A DNA stretch of 64,000 bases from Oscillospiraceae bacterium (lineage in GTDB: Bacteria; Bacillota; Clostridia; Oscillospirales; Ruminococcaceae). The stretch is from assembly GCA_017472735.1 (NCBI GenBank), contig JAFUOD010000007.1, positions 367,565 through 431,564 of the forward strand. Direction: 5' to 3'. Below, one piece after another: positions 27,381-35,123 of this stretch; within the stretch, counting starts at the first letter, position 1; the number at the start of each line of letters is the position of its first letter. The translations under genes were made by a program, and so were the position numbers. The notes under the pieces were generated by a model. That model was given only the letters and a program-made list of their open reading frames with translations. It did not search any database and was not told where the DNA came from.

Positions 27381-28601
27381 TTACTTGTTTGCGATTACAT
27401 CAATGCCGGGGAGAACCTTACCCTCGAGGTATTCAAGGGATGCACCGCCGCCGGTGGAGATGTGAGTCATCTTATCGGCAAAGCCAAGGTTGATAACTGC
27501 TGCTGCAGAGTCGCCACCGCCGATAACGGTGGTAGCGTCAGTCTCAGCCATTGCGGAAGCAACTGCCAAGGTACCCTTTGCAAGAATGGGGTTTTCAAAT
27601 ACGCCCATAGGGCCGTTCCATACAACAGTCTTAGCGTTCTTAACAGCATTGCCGAAGAGTTCGCGAGTCTTTTCGCCGATGTCAAGTCCCATGTAGTCAG
27701 CAGGGATCTCGTTAGAGGGAACAGTTGCAACTTCAACAGGAGCGTCGATAGGATCGGGGAAGTCCTTGGTGATTACTGTGTCGATAGGCAAAAGGATCTT
27801 CTTGCCCAAGGATTCAGCCTTAGCAAGCATTTCCTTGCAGTAGTCAAGCTTTTCATCGTCAACCAAAGAGGTACCGATCTCGTTGCCCATTGCCTTTAAG
27901 AAGGTGTAAGCCATGCCGCCGCCGATGATAAGTGTGTCGCACTTTTCAACGAGGTTTGAGATAACATTGAGCTTATCAGCAACCTTAGCGCCGCCCAAAA
28001 TAGCAACGAAGGGTCTGACAGGATCTTCAACAGCGTTGCCGAGGTAAGCAATTTCCTTCTGCATAAGGTAACCAACTGCGGTTTCCTTAACAAACTTGGT
28101 AACGCCAGCAGTGGAAGCGTGTGCACGGTGAGCAGAACCGAAAGCATCCATTACGAATACTTCGTTGTCAACGAGTTCAGAAAGCTCCTTAGCGAAATCT
28201 TCACCGTTCTTGGTTTCTTCATTGCCGCGGAAACGGGTGTTTTCTAAAACTACGATGTCGCCTTCTGCCATTTCGGCAACTGCCTTCTTAGCGTTTTCAC
28301 CAACTACGGTATCATCCTTAGCGAAAGTAACCTTTGCGCTTACGAGCTCAGCAAGACGTGCTGCTGCGGGAGCCAAGGAGAACTTATCCTCGGGACCGTT
28401 CTTGGGCTTGCCGAGGTGAGAACACAAAACTACCTTTGCACCGTTTTCAACCAACTTGTTGATGGTGGGAAGTGCAGCGGTGATTCTGTTGTCGTTAGTG
28501 ATCTTACCGTCCTTAAGAGGAACGTTAAAGTCAACTCTGACAAGGACCTTTTTGCCCTTTACGCTTAAGTCTTCAACTGTAACCTTGTTTAAACCTGCCA
28601 T
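27381..28601 (-). CDS. pgk: Phosphoglycerate kinase
   Basis: Makes ATP and 3-phosphoglycerate from 1,3-bisphosphoglycerate and ADP. The 406-aa protein has [12 protein letters not shown] near the N-terminus, the CSHLGKPK loop, [13 protein letters not shown], the [12 protein letters not shown] hinge region, WNGPMGVFE, and the C-terminal GGGDSAAA and [13 protein letters not shown] loops. First gene of pgk-tpiA-gpmI; a gap gene is not in the window. Confidence 0.98.
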   Translation of the reverse strand: MAGLNKVTVEDLSVKGKKVLVRVDFNVPLKDGKITNDNRITAALPTINKLVENGAKVVLCSHLGKPKNGPEDKFSLAPAAARLAELVSAKVTFAKDDTVVGENAKKAVAEMAEGDIVVLENTRFRGNEETKNGEDFAKELSELVDNEVFVMDAFGSAHRAHASTAGVTKFVKETAVGYLMQKEIAYLGNAVEDPVRPFVAILGGAKVADKLNVISNLVEKCDTLIIGGGMAYTFLKAMGNEIGTSLVDDEKLDYCKEMLAKAESLGKKILLPIDTVITKDFPDPIDAPVEVATVPSNEIPADYMGLDIGEKTRELFGNAVKNAKTVVWNGPMGVFENPILAKGTLAVASAMAETDATTVIGGGDSAAAVINLGFADKMTHISTGGGASLEYLEGKVLPGIDVIANK

Positions 28602-28666
28602 AAATATATCTTCCTTTCAAATTAAGTACTGGAATTAAGGTTGCCAAAATTTTAACAACCATAGTT

Positions 28667-28695
28667 ATTATATTAAATTTACGTGGAAATAGCAA
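28667..28695 (-). promoter_or_regulatory. Promoter of pgk-tpiA-gpmI
   Basis: Minus strand TTGCTA (28690-28695), 17 bases, TATAAT (28667-28672). Predicted leader of about 60 bases to the ATG. Confidence 0.75.
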
Positions 28696-28778
28696 TAGTT
28701 TGAAGCTAATTTTTGATAGAAATTTGCGACTTTTTTGAGGTCAAAATGTGTTATTTTAACCTAAAGAGAGATGCTGAT

Positions 28779-29048
28779 GCCGATTAGCCGCCGTCGGGCG
28801 GCGCAGACGAGCGACTGCGTGAGCAGTCTGCGAGGATCGGCGCACGGTGGCGGCGGTGATATGCAGTTTTACGAAATATTTCAGTTTTGCGAAGCAAAAT
28901 GCGAGGCAAAGCCGAGCAAGAAATATTTTCATCGGCGGTGTAGGCAGTTGCCTTGCAAGCGAAGTGTGTCCGCCGATTAGCCGCCGTCGGGCGGCGCAGA
29001 CGAGTGACTGCGTGAGCAGTCTGCGAGGATCGGCGCACGGTGGCGGCG
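28779..29048. repeat. GC-rich structured repeat, element C with 77-bp direct duplication
   Basis: Two 77-bp direct copies (28779-28855 and 28972-29048) differ at one base (GAGCGACTG versus GAGTGACTG). Each can fold into arms GCCGCC/GGCGGC and GCAGAC/GTCTGC inside a GCCGAT/ATCGGC stem. Between them, 28874-28975 matches the core of element A in sequence and order: AAATATT, GTTTTG, GGC..GCC, AATATTT, CGGCGGTG.AGGCAGT, CCGCCG. The right end touches the trmL stop. No gene is supported. Confidence 0.75.
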
Positions 29049-29053
29049 TCAGC

Positions 29054-29548
29054 TTACCATGTATATTGTGTAAGCTTTCCTTCACGGGTTAAGTCGGGGT
29101 AATCCCACTGACGCAAAATCTCGTATGTTGCAATGGCGACACTGTTTGAAAGATTAAGGCTTCTTAGTTCGGGTCGCATTGGAAGGCGAACGCAAAAGTC
29201 GGGGTTATCGTGCAAAAGAGATTCCGGCAAGCCTTTATCTTCTCTTCCAAAGAGGATATAGCAGTTATCCTCATAATTAACATCGCTATGAACGTGCCTA
29301 CCTTTGGTGGTAAAGTAATAATACTTCCCTCCCTTGGTTTTTTCAAAGAAATCATCTAAGCCGTTGTAATAAGTTATGTCGAGCTTATCCCAATAATCAA
29401 GACCTGCACGCTTAAGGTTTTTGTCTGTTACCTCAAACCCCATTGGTTTAACCAGATGAAGACGAGCACCTGTTACGGCACAAGTGCGTGAGATGTTGCC
29501 TGTATTCTGAGGGATTTGCGGTTCGACCAAAACGATATTTAAATTCAT
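29054..29548 (-). CDS. trmL: tRNA (cytidine(34)-2'-O)-methyltransferase
   Basis: SPOUT-class SAM methyltransferase acting on the wobble base of certain tRNAs. The 164-aa protein shows the family motifs EPQIPQNTGNISRT at the N-terminus, FGREDKGLP in the middle and RSLNLSNSVAIATYE in the knot, with normal TrmL length. It follows the pyridoxamine kinase gene by 17 bases and ends directly at repeat element C. Confidence 0.95.
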   Translation of the reverse strand: MNLNIVLVEPQIPQNTGNISRTCAVTGARLHLVKPMGFEVTDKNLKRAGLDYWDKLDITYYNGLDDFFEKTKGGKYYYFTTKGRHVHSDVNYEDNCYILFGREDKGLPESLLHDNPDFCVRLPMRPELRSLNLSNSVAIATYEILRQWDYPDLTREGKLTQYTW

Positions 29549-29565
29549 GTCAATCCTCCGAAAAA

Positions 29566-30426
29566 CTACATTGCGCTGTAATCGGTATAGCTGCGGTTAT
29601 CAAAAAGCATGGGCAGGCACTTTTCAATCATTACACCCTCACGAGGGGAAATGCCGTAGCCGTAAGTGGTTTTAATTGTATGTTCGCAGAAATCGGTAGC
29701 ACGGCTCATTGCAATAGGCAGACTGTCGCCCAAAATAAGACCGCCTGTTAAAACACTTGCAAATATATCGCCTGTACCGGGATAATGCTTGGGTATCATA
29801 TCATATTTCACACGCCAATAGGCATTGTTCTTGCTGTCGTAGCCCACATTGCACATTGTACCGTCAGCCATCATTACACTTGTGATGACGACCGTTTTGG
29901 GGCCTTTGCCCGAAAGACGTGACAGCATACTCTTCATTTGTTGAACGGTAAGCGGTGTGACGGGGTATGCCTCGTTTAAGAGGATAGAAGCCTCGGTTAA
30001 GTTAGGGGTAATAATATCTGCAGCCGAGACAAGCTCGCTCATGCGTCTGCAAAGCTCATCGGTATATGTTCGGTAACGCTTGCCGTTATCGCCCATTACA
30101 GGGTCGACAACTTTAAGGGCGTTTGGGTAAGCATAGAAAAATTCGAGACAGTGCGAAACCTGCTCGCTTGAAGCAAGGAAGCCAGAATAGATACAGTCGA
30201 AATCGACATCTGCTGTTTTGTAATGATTAAGTGCCTCGGGCATGAATTCGGTCATATCCTTTAAAACAACATCGCCGAAGCCGTTGGTGTGGCTTGATAA
30301 AACTGCTGTGGGAACAGAACAGACCTGGATTCCCATGACAGACATGGTGGGCAGGATTACCGAAAGGGAACATCTGCCAACGCCTGAAAGGTCGTGGATC
30401 GCGGCAACACGTTTATATTCTGTCAT
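29566..30426 (-). CDS. Pyridoxamine/pyridoxal kinase (PdxY/PdxK type)
   Basis: Phosphorylates vitamin B6 vitamers for salvage to pyridoxal phosphate. The 286-aa ribokinase-fold protein begins AAIHDLSGVGRCSL. It has SSHTNGF, VDPVMGDNGK, the DIITPNLTEA block and the nucleotide-binding PGTGDIFASVL with catalytic Asp, as in PdxY-type kinases. It is upstream of trmL in the same unit. A multi-arm GC-rich element lies 44 bases ahead of the start. Confidence 0.9.
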   Translation of the reverse strand: MTEYKRVAAIHDLSGVGRCSLSVILPTMSVMGIQVCSVPTAVLSSHTNGFGDVVLKDMTEFMPEALNHYKTADVDFDCIYSGFLASSEQVSHCLEFFYAYPNALKVVDPVMGDNGKRYRTYTDELCRRMSELVSAADIITPNLTEASILLNEAYPVTPLTVQQMKSMLSRLSGKGPKTVVITSVMMADGTMCNVGYDSKNNAYWRVKYDMIPKHYPGTGDIFASVLTGGLILGDSLPIAMSRATDFCEHTIKTTYGYGISPREGVMIEKCLPMLFDNRSYTDYSAM

Positions 30427-30470
30427 TACATATCAAATCCTTCCGTGAGAATTTTGCGAGTGTGCGTGTG

Positions 30471-30576
30471 GGCGAAGCCCTTGTCGGCGCCTTCGGCGCC
30501 GACACCCGCGCCGAAGGCGCGGGGCAGGCGTCAGCCGTCGCGCCGTTAGGCGCGGTGGCTGACGGCGGGCTTCGCC
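30471..30576. repeat. Cloverleaf-like GC-rich element D
   Basis: An outer perfect 10-bp stem GGCGAAGCCC (30471-30480) / GGGCTTCGCC (30567-30576) encloses three hairpins. They are GTCGGCGCC-TTC-GGCGCCGAC (30483-30503), CCCGCGCC-GAA-GGCGCGGG (30505-30523), and GTCAGCC..GCGCC-GTTA-GGCGC..GGCTGAC (30530-30563). The loop GTTA recurs in element H. It is upstream of the pyridoxamine kinase and could sit in its leader. The remaining flank up to 30766 shows no gene. Confidence 0.8.
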
Positions 30577-30766
30577 TTGCAGACAGTAGAGACAGGCACA
30601 ACCTGCAAGTAAACGCACAACAAATCTTTAGTAAACATTTTACCACTTTTGAAGGAATAAAACAATTATTTCTAAGGTTATTTTCTCATATTTCGTATAA
30701 AATATCAGTGCGAATACATCTTTAGGCAAAAAGTTGTCGAAATTGCCTATGAAAGGATATGGTAAA

Positions 30767-30940
30767 ATGAATATTTCTTCGTTGTTAAAAGGCGTTGCGG
30801 TTGGGATGGTAATGGGTGCCGCAACATATGCAGTAACAAATGCAACTCGCTCGCAGAAAAAGCACTTCAAGTCGAACACTGTTAAAGCTATAAAGTCGGT
30901 GTCACAGATGATGGACGGCCTCGGTTCGATGTTTATGTAA
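30767..30940 (+). CDS. Tiny single-helix membrane protein, unknown function
   Basis: The 57-aa product has one Gly/Ala/Met-rich helix (residues about 7-24, LLKGVAVGMVMGAATYAV). A basic segment (RSQKKHFKS) and an amphipathic C-terminal tail ending in MDGLGSMFM follow. Short proteins of this plan are common in Clostridia; no function is known to me. Start ATG 30767 is preferred because AAAGGA is nine bases upstream; ATG 30749 would add six residues. It is followed at once by a 12-bp hairpin and the triple 69-bp repeat. Confidence 0.6.
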   Translation: MNISSLLKGVAVGMVMGAATYAVTNATRSQKKHFKSNTVKAIKSVSQMMDGLGSMFM

Positions 30941-30942
30941 AA

Positions 30943-31158
30943 TAGATACGTTGCAAAGCAACGTATCTATAGAAACAATCACTGACAGTTAGCTCTGTCA
31001 GTGATTTTTCACACTTGTTTTGCAAAGCAACGTATCTATAGAAACAATCACTGACAGTTAGCTCTGTCAGTGATTTTTCACACTTGTTTTGCAAAGCAAC
31101 GTATCTATAGAAACTATCACGAACAGTTAGCACTGTCAGTGATTGTTCACAGCTTTTA
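30943..31158. repeat. Three tandem 69-bp repeats with strong hairpins
   Basis: Repeat units start at 30952, 31021 and 31090, exactly 69 bases apart. The first two are nearly identical and the third is diverged. Each unit carries AATCACTGACAG-TTAGCT-CTGTCAGTGATT (12-bp stem, weaker in copy 3). A separate perfect 12-bp hairpin TAGATACGTTGC-AAA-GCAACGTATCTA (30943-30969) overlaps the first unit. The period is a multiple of three, so the minus strand stays open and would encode 23-residue repeats, but hairpin symmetry argues for a non-coding element or a terminator array. Confidence 0.85.
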
Positions 31159-31167
31159 ACAAAAAGC

Positions 31168-31200
31168 AAAAGGCGATTGGGAGTTCCCTTTCGCCTTTTT
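31168..31200 (-). terminator. Terminator of the DUF624 gene
   Basis: Stem AAAAGGCGA / TCGCCTTTT (31168-31176, 31191-31199), 14 bases beyond the stop of the gene at 31214-32107. Confidence 0.75.
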
Positions 31201-31213
31201 ATACTAATACCTT

Positions 31214-32107
31214 TTACTTAATACTTCTTTTTTTCGATTGTTTGGGTTGTTCCTGCGGGATCTCTGTTTCGGGAGTGTCTACAAATACAGCCTCGCCTTC
31301 GGTATCCTTATATGCAAATTCGGGGTTTTCCTCTCCCCTCTCGTCATAATAAGGTTGAATTACATACTTACGAATTATTGGGAAGCAATTGAAAGCATAC
31401 ATTAAGCCTAAAAACGAAGGGATAACGACAAACACAAATGATGTGTAAGGCCAGAACATTGCTATTGCCAAAACAAGCAAGACGGTTACTGCAAGATTGA
31501 TAAAACTGATTTTAACATCGATAGCGGTTAAAAGGAAGGAGTTTTTAATAATTTTCCAAAGGCTGAGGTTCGTTGATACGATTAAAAGATAAATGTAAAA
31601 ATGCATCATTAAAAAGATTAACGACACGATAAGACACACAGCAAAAGGAATATAGAAAACATTACTTTGTTCAGCCAGGCTGAAATAAACAGGAAAAGCA
31701 AATGAGATAGCAATTATAAACACCGAGTCTATAAAGCCCATAACAATCCCCTGCTTGAAATTGGCTTTAAAAGCTTTCCAATAATCGTGCCAAATAAAAA
31801 CAGGGCGCTCGCAGGAAATATTTCTTAAAATCTTCATAAATCCGCAAAGCGCAGGGCCGATAAATGCTGCAAGCAGTGCAAATGCGCCATAAAACACGAC
31901 ATTGAATGCAGTACCCTCTAACCCAAGGTATTCAACAAGGAAAATGAGGCAAAACGGCAAAAGCGACAAAAGCAAAATGAGATTTAAGATAATCAGCTTT
32001 GAGAAGTGCGAACCGTAAAGCTCGAAAAATTTGAATATCGGAGCCTTGGCGTCGGGGTTTTTAGAGACGCCGGGGCCTACCTTTTCGTATTTTGAGAAGA
32101 GTCCCAT
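31214..32107 (-). CDS. DUF624 (YesL-like) membrane protein
   Basis: The 297-aa protein has five to six transmembrane helices. The DUF624 pattern shows in FFELYGSHFSKLIILNLILLLSLLPF near the N-terminus, then GPALCGFMKILRN and an interface segment WHDYWKAFKANFKQG, as in YesL. YesL-type proteins often accompany carbohydrate transport genes, but their role is unsettled. The C-terminal tail is hydrophilic and basic. It follows the SpoIIM-like gene by 28 bases. Confidence 0.78.
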   Translation of the reverse strand: MGLFSKYEKVGPGVSKNPDAKAPIFKFFELYGSHFSKLIILNLILLLSLLPFCLIFLVEYLGLEGTAFNVVFYGAFALLAAFIGPALCGFMKILRNISCERPVFIWHDYWKAFKANFKQGIVMGFIDSVFIIAISFAFPVYFSLAEQSNVFYIPFAVCLIVSLIFLMMHFYIYLLIVSTNLSLWKIIKNSFLLTAIDVKISFINLAVTVLLVLAIAMFWPYTSFVFVVIPSFLGLMYAFNCFPIIRKYVIQPYYDERGEENPEFAYKDTEGEAVFVDTPETEIPQEQPKQSKKRSIK

Positions 32108-32135
32108 AAGTTTTAAACATCCTTTCAGGTTTATA

Positions 32136-32738
32136 TCAAAGCGCAGATGCGATAAGCCTCATTAGCAGGCAGTTAAGTGCGCTTAAAATAGCAAGAATTA
32201 TGGATAAAATAATAAACTTCGCGGTGTAATCGTGAATTTCGTTTTTAACGCCGAGGCGGTTTTCGCTGGTAACGGTTAACGAGAAATAATAGCCCGCCAT
32301 TTTTATTGACAGCTTTGCCTGCAACAAAATAACCACCGTTGAAGCGATTGCAAACGGCAAAAAAGCCACAAGGCTTAAAAGAATATTGTCACTTAGGTAT
32401 ATTCCTCGAACGCAAACGCCAAGACCCAGCCCCCTTAAAGTGCAAAGAATTAAAGAAAACGGCTGAAAGATGGCACCGAATCCGTTAAGATACATTATGA
32501 CAACAAAAACCTCGGCAAAAATGAATGTTGACGCAAATGCCGCAACCCATTCTCCTTTTAAGCAAATATTTATAATATTGCTCATGTCGCAAATGCTTAA
32601 AAGTGTTTGCTTTGAGATTGCAGAGCTTACCATAACGCCCAGGGCAATTCCGAAAACAAGCGAAAGCATAACAGCGGTTTCAGAGGTAAAAATGGTGTTT
32701 CTTTTGCTATGATAGTTTACAGCTTGCATTTTATCCAC
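32136..32738 (-). CDS. Putative SpoIIM-like (stage II sporulation protein M family) membrane protein
   Basis: The 200-aa protein has about five to six hydrophobic helices. The FGIALGVMVSS segment near residue 30, a central LILCTLRGLGLGV and a following LVAFLPFA block match the pattern of SpoIIM-family proteins. In sporulating Firmicutes SpoIIM works with SpoIID and SpoIIP in engulfment. Here no spoIID/P gene is near, so this may be a paralogue of the family instead. Upstream lies repeat element E and the folT terminator. Confidence 0.5.
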   Translation of the reverse strand: MDKMQAVNYHSKRNTIFTSETAVMLSLVFGIALGVMVSSAISKQTLLSICDMSNIINICLKGEWVAAFASTFIFAEVFVVIMYLNGFGAIFQPFSLILCTLRGLGLGVCVRGIYLSDNILLSLVAFLPFAIASTVVILLQAKLSIKMAGYYFSLTVTSENRLGVKNEIHDYTAKFIILSIILAILSALNCLLMRLIASAL

Positions 32739-32811
32739 TCCTTTATCAATTAATATGACGCAAGGACAGGCTAAATGACAAGTTCTATGAGGTTTTTAAG
32801 GTTTTTAAAGT

Positions 32812-32878
32812 GAGCCGACGTCCGACGGCGGAGCTATGCCGACGAAGGTGGCATAGTCGGCGGAGGGTGGAGGCGGTG
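32812..32878. repeat. GC-rich structured repeat, element E
   Basis: Arms CTATGCC/GGCATAG (32834-32840, 32850-32856) inside CCGA/TCGG (32822-32825, 32857-32860), with GCCGACGT at the left and GTGGAGGCGGTG at the right, both shared with element B. It lies between folT and the SpoIIM-like gene; the rest of this gap holds only the folT terminator. Confidence 0.6.
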
Positions 32879-32979
32879 AAAGCGGAGCTTTGTGCAAACA
32901 TACGCCTGACAAATATATTATAATTATACTATCAAAGTTAGGTAATAGCAAGTGTTATTTGTGTTAGATTTGCGAAAAA

Positions 32980-33007
32980 AGACCGACTATTAAAAAACAG
33001 TCGGTCT
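32980..33007 (-). terminator. Terminator of folT
   Basis: Perfect 9-bp stem AGACCGACT / AGTCGGTCT with a ten-base loop, six bases after the folT stop. T-run on the minus strand. Confidence 0.88.
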
Positions 33008-33013
33008 AAAGAG

Positions 33014-33802
33014 CTATTCTGCGGGTTCTTCAATCGGTTTAGCAATCCCTAACTGAGAGTAAAGATGATCGATCTCTTCTTGCTGAGATTCAATGGTATC
33101 TTCCAAAGCGTCAGCTCTGTCTTTAAGATATTGACCTGCTAAGCCTAACGAACAAACGATTATAAGCATTAAGCTTATGATGATCATAAAAGCTTTTGTT
33201 ACGTTTGCATCACTGAAAACAAGGTTTTCGTCGCACTTTCTAACACCTTTAAAAACAACCTCAAACGCTTTTAAAATAAACGGAAGGAAAAGTGCCAAGA
33301 GGAAAATATCGACGGGAAGCTGAGCGAGATTTTTAATAGCTCTTGTTGGGAACAAAGCAAAGAAGCCCTTACCATAATAGCTGGCACTGACAAGCGTTGT
33401 TAGGAACAGGTTACAAACGATTACGACCAAGGTCTTTGCGACAACAATTCTTGGAAGCATCCATTTATCTCGCATGGCGTTATAAAGGAACAAACCGTAG
33501 ATAACAGCACCCAAGACCTCGATTAATGTATAACGGATATCGAATGCTCCCGACGGCTTGATGATAAAGCCTAAGATATCGGTGATGAAGCCTGCCAAAG
33601 CACCCACTGTGGGACCGTAGAGCATACCGATTGCAGAAAGTGCAATAAACGCAAACGAAATTTTAAGAGAATCTGTAATCGGTATCGTGATTGTGAACTT
33701 GAGCACCAGATCGAGTGCTATAAGCATTGAAGTTACTGCTAAACATCTGATGCTTTTCAGCTCCTTTGCGGAACGGACGAACAAATTAAAAAAGCCTTTC
33801 AT
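33014..33802 (-). CDS. folT: Folate-specific ECF transporter S component
   Basis: Membrane substrate-binding subunit for folate uptake. The 262-aa protein has six helices in the ECF-S order. The LYGPTVGALAGFITDILGFII loop is typical of folate-type S components. The C-terminal tail (residues about 235-262) is coiled-coil-like. It lacks its own ATPases and probably uses the EcfA1/A2/T module at 56466-59004. The substrate is supported independently by the tetrahydrofolate riboswitch in its leader. Start ATG 33800-33802 has AAGGAGG upstream. Confidence 0.93.
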   Translation of the reverse strand: MKGFFNLFVRSAKELKSIRCLAVTSMLIALDLVLKFTITIPITDSLKISFAFIALSAIGMLYGPTVGALAGFITDILGFIIKPSGAFDIRYTLIEVLGAVIYGLFLYNAMRDKWMLPRIVVAKTLVVIVCNLFLTTLVSASYYGKGFFALFPTRAIKNLAQLPVDIFLLALFLPFILKAFEVVFKGVRKCDENLVFSDANVTKAFMIIISLMLIIVCSLGLAGQYLKDRADALEDTIESQQEEIDHLYSQLGIAKPIEEPAE

Positions 33803-33872
33803 AGAAATCCTCCTTAATAAGATAGATAAATCTTGCTTAATATGCATTAAAGAGGTCTATAAAAAGCTCATG

Positions 33873-33985
33873 CACGTTAAGCGGGATGCGAAAACCGAAC
33901 CGCAGTACACAAACGGTCTTTTCGTTCGGACAGCAACTCCCCGTCTGTCCGACACTCTTTTACGCTCGGTTTTCTACTCTTAGTG
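33873..33985 (-). ncRNA. Tetrahydrofolate (THF) riboswitch
   Basis: On the minus strand the leader of folT contains the conserved blocks of the THF riboswitch in order. They are GAGTAGA at the 5' side, stem AAAACCGA/TCGGTTTT, hairpin CGGACAG..CTGTCCG holding GGGGAGTTG, and the 3' block GCATCCCGCTTA. A closing stem pairs CTAAG with the CTTA side. These blocks match the consensus I know for folT/folE leaders in Clostridia. It should reduce folT expression when reduced folates are plentiful, probably by masking translation. About 70 bases separate it from the folT start. Confidence 0.88.
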
Positions 33986-34010
33986 TTTGAATGTTAAAAA
34001 TATATAGATA

Positions 34011-34973
34011 TCAGATCGCAAGCTCGCCCAAAAGGGAGTGCAAACGTTCATCATATCTTTTCTTCATGCCGAGTGCTTCAACAATGTCGTAATCGACAAG
34101 CTTACCGTTGCGCACTGCGATAACGCGGTTTTCGGCACCCGATGCCAAAAGTTCAATAGCGTAGTAACCCATTTTAGTAGCAATTACTCTATCCCAACAG
34201 GTGGGCGAACCGCCGCGCTGAACGTGGCCTAAAACGGTAGCGCGTGAAGTTACGCCGGTTTTAGCTTCGATCTGCTGAGCGATCTGTTCGGAGTTACCTA
34301 CACCCTCGGCAACGATTACCAAGAAGTGCTGTTTGCCGGTGGATTTTAAATAAGCAATTCTGCCGCAGATTGCGTTGATGTCATATTCTCTTTCAGCGGT
34401 AACAACTTCGATAGCGCCTGTTGCTGCGCCGACATTAACTGCTATGTGACCTGCGTGTCTGCCCATTACTTCAACAACAGAGCATCTGTTATGAGACATT
34501 TCGGTGTCCTTGATCTTATCGATCATTTCAAGAGCTGTGTTCATTGCGGTATCAAAGCCGATGGTATATTCTGTGCACTGAATATCGTTATCAATAGTAG
34601 CGGGAATACCAACGCACTTTACACCAAGTTTGTGAAGATCCAATGCTCCTCTGAAGGTACCGTCGCCGCCGATGCAGATGAGTGAATCGATGCCTGCTTC
34701 ATCGCAACGCTTTTTAGCAATCTTCTGACCTTCTTCTGTGGTGAAGTCTGTGCTGCGAGCAGTAAACAAAGTTGTGCCACCCTTGTGCATGATATCGGAA
34801 ACATCACGCGGACCGATTTCGAACATATCACCTTCGATAAGTCCCTGATAGCCCCTGCGGATACCGATGACCTTAAATCCTCTTACCAAAGCAGATCTCG
34901 CAACGGAACGGATTGCGGCATTCATGCCGGGTGCGTCGCCGCCGCTTGTAAGGATACCGATTGTACGAGACAT
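34011..34973 (-). CDS. pfkA: ATP-dependent 6-phosphofructokinase
   Basis: Phosphorylates fructose-6-phosphate, the committed step of glycolysis. The 320-aa protein has GILTSGGDAPGMNAAIR, the GGDGTFRGA ATP-loop, the catalytic region PATIDNDIQCTEYTIGFDTA with TIDND, EVMGRHAGHIA and GHVQRGGSP. Length and Gly at the first loop fit classic bacterial PfkA using ATP. Start ATG 34971-34973 is placed by AGGAGG nine bases upstream. Confidence 0.98.
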   Translation of the reverse strand: MSRTIGILTSGGDAPGMNAAIRSVARSALVRGFKVIGIRRGYQGLIEGDMFEIGPRDVSDIMHKGGTTLFTARSTDFTTEEGQKIAKKRCDEAGIDSLICIGGDGTFRGALDLHKLGVKCVGIPATIDNDIQCTEYTIGFDTAMNTALEMIDKIKDTEMSHNRCSVVEVMGRHAGHIAVNVGAATGAIEVVTAEREYDINAICGRIAYLKSTGKQHFLVIVAEGVGNSEQIAQQIEAKTGVTSRATVLGHVQRGGSPTCWDRVIATKMGYYAIELLASGAENRVIAVRNGKLVDYDIVEALGMKKRYDERLHSLLGELAI

Positions 34974-35036
34974 AAAAAGTCCTCCTAAAAATATTAATAA
35001 CATAAAAATATGAATTAACTACTATCTGACTTATAA

Positions 35037-35065
35037 AGAATATCACAGTAAACTGGTAAAGTCAA
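35037..35065 (-). promoter_or_regulatory. Promoter of pfkA
   Basis: Minus strand TTGACT (35060-35065), 17 bases, TATTCT (35037-35042), directly after the terminator of the upstream kinase gene. Confidence 0.65.
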
Positions 35066-35066
35066 T

Positions 35067-35101
35067 AATAAAGACGTGCCAAAATTAAGCACGTCTTTAT
35101 T
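35067..35101 (-). terminator. Terminator of the PASTA-like pseudokinase gene
   Basis: Perfect 13-bp stem AATAAAGACGTGC / GCACGTCTTTATT (35067-35079, 35089-35101). T-rich on the minus strand. Confidence 0.9.
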
Positions 35102-35123
35102 AACACTTTCGTATATTTTTACT

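Noticed and set aside
28756-29092. Several 69-109-codon frames in the pgk-trmL gap
   Set aside because: All arise from the duplicated GC-rich element C on both strands; low-complexity and without ribosome sites.
30471-30576. tRNA gene suggested by the cloverleaf shape
   Set aside because: No T-loop GTTCAAATC-type sequence, no 7-base anticodon loop, and arm lengths do not fit any tRNA.
30943-31158. CRISPR array
   Set aside because: Whole 69-bp units repeat, with no alternation of conserved repeats and unique spacers, only three copies, and no cas genes.
30933-31169. Minus-strand reading frame of 78 codons with 23-residue repeats
   Set aside because: It is produced by the 69-bp tandem repeat. 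The DNA is strongly palindromic, there is no ribosome site, and it faces the end of another gene. Treated as a non-coding repeat.
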